Part shown: piece after piece, positions 57,060 to 64,000 of the stretch | Layout of the letters: every line of letters begins with the position of its first letter | Numbering within the stretch: the first letter of the stretch is position 1 | NCBI GenBank assembly: GCA_028274465.1 | Contig: CM051456.1 | Location: 51,559,360-51,623,359 of the forward strand | Source of the DNA: Plantago ovata | Lineage: Eukaryota; Streptophyta; Magnoliopsida; Lamiales; Plantaginaceae | Length of the DNA stretch: 64,000 bases | Direction: 5' to 3' | Made by a program: the position numbers and the translations under genes | Notes under the pieces: generated by a model | Seen by the model: the letters and a program-made list of their open reading frames with translations, nothing else | Told to the model about the DNA's origin: nothing | Database searches by the model: none

Positions 57060-57494
57060 GCCCCAAGGGAGGAGGCTGCCAATCTACCAACGTCTATTTT
57101 GTCTCGTGATACACAAGGCTCCCATCCTCCGGTGCAACTTGATCATGCGATTTCGGATTCTGCTGTTGATAACCTAGGGGAAAGGGGAGCGACCAGCTCA
57201 CTGGTTGTGGGAGGCGAACCGCTCCCCACCCCAGGCGGTGCGCCCCATGCCTCCAGTACACTTCTTCCATCTCTGGACATGAGGGGCGGTTCGCCCCACG
57301 CGCCAGGCGTTGCGCCCCGTGCCTCCAGTGCCCATCTTCCATCTCTGGACGCTTTGAAAGCTATGGAAATTGTGGCGGGAGCTAAATGGGGTGAATTAGA
57401 AGATGATGATGATGTTAATCTGGATCTCACCAATCGGATTTTAGCTGGACATTCCCCTGCTCCTAAGCAAGTAGCTTCAGCGGGTTCCAAATGA
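57060..57494 (+). pseudogene. LINE ORF1, C-terminal remnant
   Basis: Open frame to TGA at 57492-57494, overlapping the ORF2 ATG (ATGA). It reads TSILSRDTQGSHPPVQLDHA, then a tandem repeat GGEPLPTPGGAPHASS and GGSPHAPGVAPRASS with a shared LPSLD tail, and ends LDLTNRILAGHSPAPKQV. A stop at about 57058 cuts off the upstream part, and no RNA-binding zinc knuckle remains. The repeat is encoded by a GC-rich direct duplication of about 72 bp (57209-57352). Confidence 0.65.
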
Positions 57495-58219
57495 ATGCTC
57501 TCTTTTGGAATATTCAAGGTTTTGGGAACATTGATTCTCAGAACATGTTACGTCATCATGTACTATCTTTTCGTCCACGTTGGCTTGCTTTAGTGGAGCC
57601 TAAGATTCCCTCCTCTCAAATTTCGGATTCTTTCTGGAGTTCTTTGGGTTTGCGGTTCCTTGGTGCAAATGTTCGCAATAATAGTTTACCTAACATCTGG
57701 GTTCTAGAGGAAACTTCTATTACGGGTTCCTCTATCATTTTCTCTTCTTCGCAATCTGTGGTTATTAAAGTTAATTGGTTGCATTGTGATTTCATTTTAG
57801 CTTTCATTCATGGTCATTCTGATTATATTTGTCGTCGAACTTTATGGCAGGATTTGTTGTCTATTCAAGGGCTTCCGGTGTGTTTACTTGGTGATTTTAA
57901 TGCGGTCCTTGGGGCGCATGAACGCTCGGCTGGTAGCTCTTCCCGTGTTGAAACATGGGATTTTCAGTCCTTCATTAATGATGGTGATTTCCTGGATTTA
58001 CCTAGTGTGGGACCTTTCTTCACCTGGTCTAATCATCGTTTCTCTCATGGTTATCTGGAAACTCGTATAGACCGTGTCCTAGCTACGCAAAGTTTTATTG
58101 ACCTTTGGGAGGCGGTGAATGTTAAGGTGGGTTTAAGAGCTTGCTCTGATCATAGCCCCCTTTTCCTTGGTTGCTCTCCGTTGGGTGTTATCTCGAAGCC
58201 TCGCCCTTTTAGATTCTAG
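57491..58219 (+). pseudogene. LINE ORF2, apurinic-type endonuclease part
   Basis: MNALFWNIQGFGN with the catalytic N, LVEPKI with E, LLGDFNAVLG with D and N, RIDRVLATQS, and CSDHSPLFLG with the SDH motif. All key residues of an L1 endonuclease are present, so target nicking could be intact. The frame stops at TAG 58217-58219 and continues in the same frame at 58223. The stop is thus a single nonsense change between endonuclease and RT, or it makes two separate proteins. Confidence 0.88.
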
Positions 58220-58222
58220 GTA

Positions 58223-61200
58223 ATGTGGCTTTCACACAAAGCTTGTGAGGATTTAATAAAGCAATCTTGGAATTCGCCGTTGACTGCGATGGGGGCTTGT
58301 TCCTTGGTTCAGCGGAAGCTTAAGAGGCTGAAAACTTCTTTAAGGGAGTGGAATCTCACTGTTTTTGGTGATATTAAAGTTCGCATCACTGAGGCTAAGA
58401 CTGAATTGGAGGGGATTCAACAACTTCTAGTTTCCTCTGATTCACCGCATGTTTTCCATGGTCAGGAGCTGGTGGCATTGCGTAAACTAAATGAGGTGTT
58501 GCATCAAGAATCAATTTTCTTGCGTCAAAAATGTCGAGCTTCTTGGCTCAAAGATGGTGACAGGAACACGAGCTTCTTTCATCGCTCTTCAAAGATTCGC
58601 CAAGGGAAGATGGGAATTTCTATTCTACGTATTGGGGAGGATTTGTCTCATGATGCGACAGCCATTAAGAATCATATTATTGCTTACTATGAGCAACTTT
58701 TTACACAGAATCCAGCGGCTTCTAGTTCCTTCGATGGCTTGGAGGGTGTCATTCATCCGGTTATTACAAATGGGCAGAATCATCAGTTACTTATGGTCCC
58801 CACGGAGGAGGATATTCGCAATGTGGTGTTTGGTATGTCCCCGGATAGTGCTCCTGGTCCGGACGGCTTTGGTGGTCGTTTCTATCAGTCAATGTGGCAT
58901 ATCATTGGTCCTGAAACTTGTGCGGCGATTCGTGCTTTCTTTGTGCATGGTTCCTTCCCTTCCGGGCTAAATTCTAGCTTTGTCACTTCAATTCCAAAGG
59001 TGCAAGATGCGGTGCGCATTGAGGATTATCGCCCTATTGTTCTTGGCAATTTTTTGTACAAGATCATTACGAAGATTTTAGCGGACAGGTTAGGTCCTAT
59101 TCTTTCTGCTACTCTTTCTTTCCATCAGTTTGGTTTTATCCCTGGAAGACGTATCCATGATTGTATTGCACTAGCCTCTGAAGGAGTTAATGGTCTTGGA
59201 CGTAGATGCTCGAACGGGAACTTGATTTTAAAAGTTGACATTCGGAAAGCTTTTGACACTCTTCGCTGGTCTTTTCTTCTTCGAGTTCTGTCGCTTCTCG
59301 GTTTCTCTCCAACTTTTGTCGCTTGGATTGATTATTTGCTTCACTCTGCCAAGCTTTCTATTTTGATCAACGGGGCTCCTGAGGGATACTTTAGTTGTTC
59401 GCAAGGAGTGCGTCAAGGGGACCCTTTATCCCCTTTGCTTTTTTGTGTGGCGGAAGAAGTTTTGAGCAAGATGATTGCAAGGGCAGCCAACTCAGGGGAG
59501 CTCTCTAGTTTTTTTCTTGGTCGAAATATTTCCTTTCCCTCTCATATTTTATATGCAGATGATGTAATTGTTTTTTGTAGGGCGACACAAGCTAATTGCC
59601 GAGCTCTCCTTCGAATTTTCACACAATATGCAGCTTGGTCGGGCCAAGTCTTCAATCCCCAGAAGTCTCGGGCTTATTTTAGCACCTACATATCTCGTGC
59701 ACGCCGTTTAAGGATGTGTAGATTATTGGGAATTGTGGAGGGTAGCCTTCCTTTCACTTATCTCGGCGTCCCTTTGTTCAGAGGAGCTCCTCGGGTTCGG
59801 CATCTCCAGGCCCTTGCTGACTCTATAATCTCAAAGTTCAGCAAGTGGAAAGGTTCGTCCCTCTCTATGGCTGGTCGGGTTTGCCTTGTTCAATCTGTGA
59901 TTCAGGGCGCCTTTGTTCATTCCATGATGATATATCGCTGGCCGGTCTCTTTACTTAAACGCATGGAAGCTAGCATAAGGAATTTTGTTTTCACGGGCAA
60001 TATTCTTAAGAAAGCTATTGTTTCAGTCTCTTGGAAGAAGTGTTGTGCGCCCAAGCTGGAGGGCGGTTTTGGATTACGCTCTTTGTTTGCAGCAAATTTA
60101 AGCTATCTTGCAAGGCTCACGTGGGATATCTGGGTGGCTAAGATCCCTTACTTGGAGGTTTTTCGTCACAGGTTTCTTCGGGGCAGCCAGTTGCGCTCCT
60201 ATGTTACTTCGTCTATCTGGTTCGGTTTTCGAGATTGTTTGCCTAAACTTGCTTCTTCCACTCGGTGGTTGGTTTCTCAAGGTTCTACCATTCGTTTTTG
60301 GCTTGATAACTGGCTAGGATACATTATTGCTGACCGTGTAGGTATTCCGGATCACCTACGATCGCACTTTGTGTTCACAATAAGTGATTACTGGACTCCA
60401 TTGGGTTGGTTAATTTCTGACTCGTTTAGGGCTGCCTTCCCAGCAGTTACTCAGGATGTTCTGGATTACCATCTTGCACCCATGGATTCTGACAAATGCA
60501 TTTGGACTGAGACTTTGGATGGTGCGATTTCCTCAAAAGCTGCATATCATTTCTTTAGAGAGCATTATCCGGAAGCTACATGGGGCTCTTGGATCTGGTC
60601 TTCGTTTATCCCTCCTAGGCGTTCAACTATGGTTTGGAAAGCGGTTCATGGCTCTCTTCCAACTTGGGAGAAGCTCCAGACTCGTGGTTTCATTGGCCCC
60701 TCCGTTTGTATCTTTTGCTTTGCTGATTTAGATTGTCACCATCATTTCTTGGTTTCTTGTTCTTTTGCTATTATGATTTGGCAGCCTATTTTTGATTTAT
60801 TTCAGGTGCCTTTTAGATGTTGCTCTAGCTTTGGTGAGTTTTTGTTATATGCTATGAGCTTCACTTTTAGCCCGCAGGTTCTGTCGATTTGGAAGCTCAC
60901 TTTTATCACCACCTGTTGGGCTTTGTGGACGGCCAGGAATCGGTTTCTGTTTGAGAACATAGTAATTTCCAAACATGCTATTCTTCTTTCGATCTGGAGT
61001 TTAGTTGGGGAGGCGGACTCTTTTTCTCTTGGAGTGATGTCCAACTCTCAGAGTGATCTTCAGGTTTTGCACTCTTTCCGTATTAAAGGCTGCCCTAGGA
61101 GGTTTCGGGATATCATTGAGGTGCGTTGGTATCCCCCAGGCCATGGTTGGGTTAAATGCAATACAGATGGGAGCTCTATGGGGGCGCCGGGTGACTCTAC

Positions 61201-61621
61201 GGCAACGGGAGTCTTTCGAGACTCGAGTGGTGTTGTTCTGGGGTGCTTTGTTCGTCACGTGGGCTGCCTTTTCGCATTTGAGGCTGAGTTAATTGCGTCT
61301 ATGCATGCTATCTTGATTGCTTTCTCTCGTGGATGGCACCATTTATGGCTGGAATCTGACTCTAGCTATGTTGTCAATCTGCTCAGCACTCGTTCTTCGC
61401 AGGTTCCTTGGAAGTACAGAAATCAGTGGCTACAAATTCTGGAGTGTCTAAACGCTATGGAGTTCAAGGTCTCTCATATTTATAGGGAAGGCAATTCCGT
61501 TGCGGATGCTCTCTCCAATTTGGCGACGGATGGCTTTTGGGATACCGCTCCTGCTAGTGTTTGTAGTCTTGTATTTAGGGACATGTTTGGTCTTCCCTAT
61601 TATAGGTTCCCGCAACATTAA
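58223..61621 (+). CDS. LINE ORF2, reverse transcriptase and RNase H part
   Basis: 1132 intact codons. Linker DGDRNTSFFHRSSKIRQGK; RT blocks PGPDGFGGRFYQ, IPKVQDAVRIEDYRPIVL, FGFIPGRRIHD, LILKVDIRKAFDTLRW, QGVRQGDPLSPLLF; catalytic YADD at residues 444-447; zinc-binding RVT-associated region around 775-860 (WKAVHGSLPTWEKLQTRG, CIFCFADLDCHHHFLVSC); and a C-terminal RNase H around 975-1115 with CNTDGSSMG, FEAELIASMHA, LESDSSYVV and REGNSVADALSN, so all catalytic acids are visible. It copies the LINE RNA at the nicked target. The RNase H type occurs in a plant L1 subgroup. Confidence 0.93.
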   Translation: MWLSHKACEDLIKQSWNSPLTAMGACSLVQRKLKRLKTSLREWNLTVFGDIKVRITEAKTELEGIQQLLVSSDSPHVFHGQELVALRKLNEVLHQESIFLRQKCRASWLKDGDRNTSFFHRSSKIRQGKMGISILRIGEDLSHDATAIKNHIIAYYEQLFTQNPAASSSFDGLEGVIHPVITNGQNHQLLMVPTEEDIRNVVFGMSPDSAPGPDGFGGRFYQSMWHIIGPETCAAIRAFFVHGSFPSGLNSSFVTSIPKVQDAVRIEDYRPIVLGNFLYKIITKILADRLGPILSATLSFHQFGFIPGRRIHDCIALASEGVNGLGRRCSNGNLILKVDIRKAFDTLRWSFLLRVLSLLGFSPTFVAWIDYLLHSAKLSILINGAPEGYFSCSQGVRQGDPLSPLLFCVAEEVLSKMIARAANSGELSSFFLGRNISFPSHILYADDVIVFCRATQANCRALLRIFTQYAAWSGQVFNPQKSRAYFSTYISRARRLRMCRLLGIVEGSLPFTYLGVPLFRGAPRVRHLQALADSIISKFSKWKGSSLSMAGRVCLVQSVIQGAFVHSMMIYRWPVSLLKRMEASIRNFVFTGNILKKAIVSVSWKKCCAPKLEGGFGLRSLFAANLSYLARLTWDIWVAKIPYLEVFRHRFLRGSQLRSYVTSSIWFGFRDCLPKLASSTRWLVSQGSTIRFWLDNWLGYIIADRVGIPDHLRSHFVFTISDYWTPLGWLISDSFRAAFPAVTQDVLDYHLAPMDSDKCIWTETLDGAISSKAAYHFFREHYPEATWGSWIWSSFIPPRRSTMVWKAVHGSLPTWEKLQTRGFIGPSVCIFCFADLDCHHHFLVSCSFAIMIWQPIFDLFQVPFRCCSSFGEFLLYAMSFTFSPQVLSIWKLTFITTCWALWTARNRFLFENIVISKHAILLSIWSLVGEADSFSLGVMSNSQSDLQVLHSFRIKGCPRRFRDIIEVRWYPPGHGWVKCNTDGSSMGAPGDSTATGVFRDSSGVVLGCFVRHVGCLFAFEAELIASMHAILIAFSRGWHHLWLESDSSYVVNLLSTRSSQVPWKYRNQWLQILECLNAMEFKVSHIYREGNSVADALSNLATDGFWDTAPASVCSLVFRDMFGLPYYRFPQH

Positions 61622-61829
61622 CGCTCAGGCACTCTTTTTCCCAGGCACGGGTTTTTCCCAATGGGTTTTTCCGTGATTGGATTTTAACGAGGCCCGCGGT
61701 TGCAACCAAGCTACGTTCTCTAGTAGTTTGGGTTAGTTAGCATCTGTGAGTTTACGCTGTTCTTTGCTTTTGTATACTCTTTGTACTCTTTTCCCGTTTA
61801 ATATATTTGCACCATTCATTCAAAAAAAA
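61622..61829 (+). other. LINE 3' UTR and poly(A) tail
   Basis: 208 bp with no ORF. AATATATTTGC is near the end, then eight A. The short A tail agrees with target-primed insertion. Confidence 0.7.
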
Positions 61830-62733
61830 TGAAAATCATTAATTAAGTTAAAATAAGATTTATAACTTAATCTATATTAAATAAAATATCAATTGGATTG
61901 ATAAATATTTAATTTAATAGTATTGAGAATGTTCTATTTGATAGAATTAATTAATTAAGTTGAATTGAATTCAATTGACTTAATTAATCTATGCTTTTAG
62001 AAAGTAAATTAATTAAACTAGATTTAATTAATAAAAGAAGAAAAGAATAATTAAATTAAATTAAATTTAATTTAAGTAAAGTTAGAAAGTGCATTTGAAC
62101 CAATTTAGAATAAAGTTCAAGTGGTAAAAGCCCAAAAGAAAATGATTGGTAGTAGTGGGTTTCGAACCCATGACCTCCATCTCATTAGCTAGCATACCAG
62201 CCGAATGGACCAGGCCCATGTAAAATATAATATGCGTGTTACACATATATATCCATCAGATGCGGCTGGACAAATACATACTAAGGTGAAACGTGTTGCT
62301 AGGGTTGTGGCTTTGAGCTCTCTTCATCTTTTGGGTCTCTTCTACACGGTTGTATTCGTTCTAACTCTTTTCATTTATTCTTTGATTAATTCTCATTTAT
62401 TATGATCTTTGAGATTTCTTGTTTTGCTTAATGTAGATTTTGAATATGGATTTCCTAGCATCCATGGAGAATTCATCAACGAAGAATTGAACTACGTTTG
62501 ACTTGATCCTGAGGGTACGTAGGCAGCTTAGAATTGTTCTGAGTTCAGTCAGATTCTTTAGAAGATCATCATCAATTGTTCTTCGAAGAACAAATTTATG
62601 TAATGGAAGCTTGACAACAGGTAAGTTATTTATATGGAGCATGTTAAATAATCATTCATTCAACGATCCATGTAGGAATTTTTTTGAATTCCGCTGCATT
62701 AACCTTAGAAGTAATTTTCTACAATTACTAACA
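61830..62733 (+). repeat. 3' LTR of copia 2 copy B, right part
   Basis: It resumes at the equivalent of 42245 in copy A (AAATCATTAATTAAGTTAAAA) and ends CTAACA at 62733. The tRNA-like sequence is at about 62160-62215, on the minus strand, with a changed A box. Confidence 0.82.
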
Positions 62734-62974
62734 CCTTTACCCCTTCGAGAAGGCGGCTCTCCGCAACGCTTCTTGGGTTAAGGTGAACGATCCAGTTATC
62801 GGGCGACCAGCTGACTTCGTCGAGCCTGAGCAGGTTTTGTACGAGAAGGCTATCAAGGAATCTCATGCTCAGGAGCGGGACGCGGCTGAGATCCAAGAGT
62901 TGCTGAGCCCGGTGCGGGGAGGAACTAGCACGAGTGTCCCAGTCACTGACCTCTCCGGTAGTCGGGCCCGCTGA
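62734..62974 (+). pseudogene. Transposon-type gene, C-terminal exon
   Basis: Reads YPFEKAALRNASWVKVNDPV, IGRPADFVEPEQVLYEKAIK, HAQERDAAEIQELLSPVRGG and ends GSRAR at TGA 62972-62974. The frame and composition (charged, helical, C-terminal) match the gene left at 53075. The following 126 bp to the CACTA border are its 3' end. Confidence 0.55.
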
Positions 62975-63100
62975 ATCGAAGAGCTTGAAGGCCGAATATG
63001 CTCGGTGATGTTGTAAACTTTATTTTTTCTGTACTTGGCATTTTTTCCGAACAATATTCCTTGTTTTCTATTCGGCCCTTGGTGGCACATGTTGAAACAT
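62975..63100 (+). other. 3' flank of the transposon-type gene
   Basis: T-rich with CTTTATTTTTTCTG, compatible with a 3' UTR. It ends GTTGAAACAT, where CAT (63098-63100) would be the 3-bp target duplication of the CACTA element. Confidence 0.45.
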
Positions 63101-63117
63101 CACTACAAGGAACAGGC

Positions 63118-63450
63118 CATTTAGTGACGGATGGATCCGTCGCTAAATGATGTCGATCGGTCGCTAATAATAGCTAGCGACCGATCGGTGTTTTTAGCTA
63201 CGGATAAAATCATCGTCGCTAAACCGTTAATCGCTAGCGAATTAGCGACCGATGAGTTTTCCGTCGCGAATTAGTGACGGATAATGAGGTTGACTTTTAG
63301 CAACCGATGACTTATCCGTCGCAAAAGTCCCCGGAGATCCAGCGACGGATGAGTAATTCGTCGCTGGGTCTCCGGGACCTTTTACGACGGATAAGTCATC
63401 CGTCGATGGACTCTGGAGCTCCTAGCGACGGATGAAGTCATCGGTTGCTA
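63118..63450. repeat. CACTA subterminal repeats
   Basis: Roughly fifteen copies, both orientations, of a 9-10 bp motif GCGACGGAT or GCGACCGAT with inverted partners ATCCGTCGC and ATCGGTCGC, several paired as short hairpins (for example 63119-63145 and 63335-63400). In En/Spm-type elements such motifs bind the TnpA-like protein; that role is inferred here. Confidence 0.85.
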
Positions 63451-63706
63451 TTTTCTTTTTGTTAATTTTTTAGATATAATAATGAGAACCAAAATCAAAT
63501 GCAACCTGTTCAATTAAGCAACATGTTACAGAAATTCTATAGACCAAATAAACCAAAAGATAATCCAAAAAAATCATAATAAATGTACCAAAACCCTCCA
63601 TACATATAATAATAATTATACGTACACAATACTAATCCAAAATAATATCATAGTGTACACAGTATTCATGTAGAAAATAGTAAATAGAGTCGAAAAGGAT
63701 AGGGGA
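63451..63706. other. AT-rich segment between CACTA subterminal repeats and gene
   Basis: No ORF or motif recognised. It probably holds the 3' UTR of the minus-strand CACTA gene. Confidence 0.5.
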
Positions 63707-64000
63707 TCATGGAGAGGGAGGTGGATCCATCCCCAGCTTCGCATACAGCTCAGCAAACATAGTACCATATTTAGCCTTCTGCACAGCCTGCTCCGCCTTC
63801 TGCGCAGCCTGCTCCGCAGCTAGCCTCTTCACCTCCTCATCCTTCTCCTGCAACTGAAGTAAGAGGGTCTGCTCTCGAGCGGAAGCTGCTGCTGAAGATG
63901 ATGAAGATGTACTGGCACGGGAACGACGAGTCGGTCTCGAGTCCAATTCAGGGACGGCTGCTGCACTCCCCAGTCCCAAGCGATGGCCCTTCTCGTCTGG
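63707..64000 (-). CDS. CACTA element protein, C-terminal part (partial)
   Basis: The minus-strand frame is open at the window edge and ends at 63707. It reads PELDSRPTRRSRASTSSSSS, then a coiled coil (LLLQLQEKDEEVKRLAAEQA, QKAEQAVQKAKYGTMFAELY) and ends LGMDPPPSP. This serine-rich plus coiled-coil tail is typical of the plant Ptta/En/Spm transposase-associated protein (Transposase_24 type) that binds subterminal repeats. The DNA-binding and catalytic parts are outside the window. Confidence 0.65.
   Translation of the reverse strand, partial: PDEKGHRLGLGSAAAVPELDSRPTRRSRASTSSSSSAAASAREQTLLLQLQEKDEEVKRLAAEQAAQKAEQAVQKAKYGTMFAELYAKLGMDPPPSP

Larger units (their letters stand above)
56803..61829 (+). 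mobile_element. LINE (L1-type with RNase H), 5'-truncated, nearly intact ORF2
   Basis: About 5.03 kb on the plus strand: remnant of ORF1, ORF2 with endonuclease, reverse transcriptase, zinc-binding region and RNase H, a 208-bp 3' UTR and a terminal A run (61822-61829). The left junction is in the copia 2 LTR. Compared with copy A, about 160 bp of target (equivalent to 42083-42244) are missing and no target duplication is seen, so insertion came with a target deletion. One in-frame stop separates endonuclease from RT. Confidence 0.88.
53076..62733 (+). mobile_element. Copia 2 copy B, 5'-truncated, carrying a LINE
   Basis: It starts abruptly at the equivalent of 38355 in copy A (shared CACTAATAGTATAGAGGTAG), so the 5' LTR and first ~870 bp of the internal region are absent. 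Internal region 53076-55897 and 3' LTR start at 55898 match copy A with scattered differences. The LTR is split by a LINE at 56803-61829. No target duplication is visible because of the truncation. Confidence 0.8.
63101..64000 (-). mobile_element. End of a CACTA (En/Spm) DNA transposon
   Basis: It begins CACTACAAGGAACAGG, the diagnostic terminal inverted repeat of CACTA elements. A dense subterminal array of GCGACGGAT / ATCCGTCGC motifs follows, then the 3' end of a transposon gene on the minus strand. The element continues beyond the window. This is its 3' end with respect to that gene. Confidence 0.88.

Noticed and set aside
63118-63450. Regularly repeated short palindromic motifs as a CRISPR array
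   Set aside because: Units are 9-10 bp, variable and in both orientations with no uniform spacers, and they follow a CACTA terminus in plant DNA.

Overview
The window is plant nuclear DNA, almost certainly from a eudicot with a repeat-rich genome. It is built almost entirely of nested transposable elements: Ty3/gypsy (Tekay-like chromovirus, Athila-like, Tat-like fragment), Ty1/copia (Tork/Angela-like), gag-only non-autonomous LTR elements, a LINE with a C-terminal RNase H, a Mutator-like MITE and one end of a CACTA element. I see no bacterial features, no rRNA, no CRISPR and no convincing single-copy host gene. The species cannot be named from the sequence.

Left half (1-33.2 kb) is one nest. 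An Athila-like element (+ strand, integrase from 27947, extra ORF at 31.4-32.6 kb) was entered by Tekay-like element R (- strand; 5' LTR 25229-27946, leader, gag start to 23666). The gag of R was entered by a second Tekay-like element, L (- strand; 5' LTR 21133-23665, leader ORF, gag, protease, RT, RNase H, integrase, chromodomain, running off the left edge). L was split twice: by a complete 9.7 kb copia element (8010-17705, target duplication GTATC) and by a complete 6.5 kb gag-protease-only LTR element (1449-7909, target duplication TTGGC). Joining 18134-17706, 8009-7910 and 1448-1 on the minus strand gives a continuous Tekay polyprotein, which supports the nesting. A 934-bp Mutator-like MITE also sits in the Athila integrase.

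The middle (33.2-43.2 kb) holds a second, degraded gag-only element (+ strand) whose 3' LTR is cut off and fused to a truncated copia LTR. The decayed copia relative that follows (copy A) ends at 43163.

The right part (43.7-63.1 kb) is an exploded transposon-type gene with a TATA box at 45187, a long first intron, an acidic N-terminal exon, a domain resembling the plant 'putative gypsy type transposon' family, and a C-terminal exon ending at 62974. Its first intron has collected three solo LTRs. Two belong to the gag-only family and face each other as an inverted pair; one belongs to the 9.7 kb copia family. A later exon boundary was split by a second decayed copia copy (copy B), which was itself hit by a 5 kb, nearly intact LINE. 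A CACTA transposon starts at 63101 and runs off the right edge.

Themes worth following: gag-only elements that share tRNA-Asp primer sites, polypurine tracts and 3' blocks with Athila and so may depend on it; a GC-rich near-palindrome placed just upstream of the TATA box of those LTRs and also found inside the coding regions of a LINE and a gag gene; tRNA-like A/B-box sequences inside LTRs of two unrelated families; and an extra leader ORF in the Tekay-like family.
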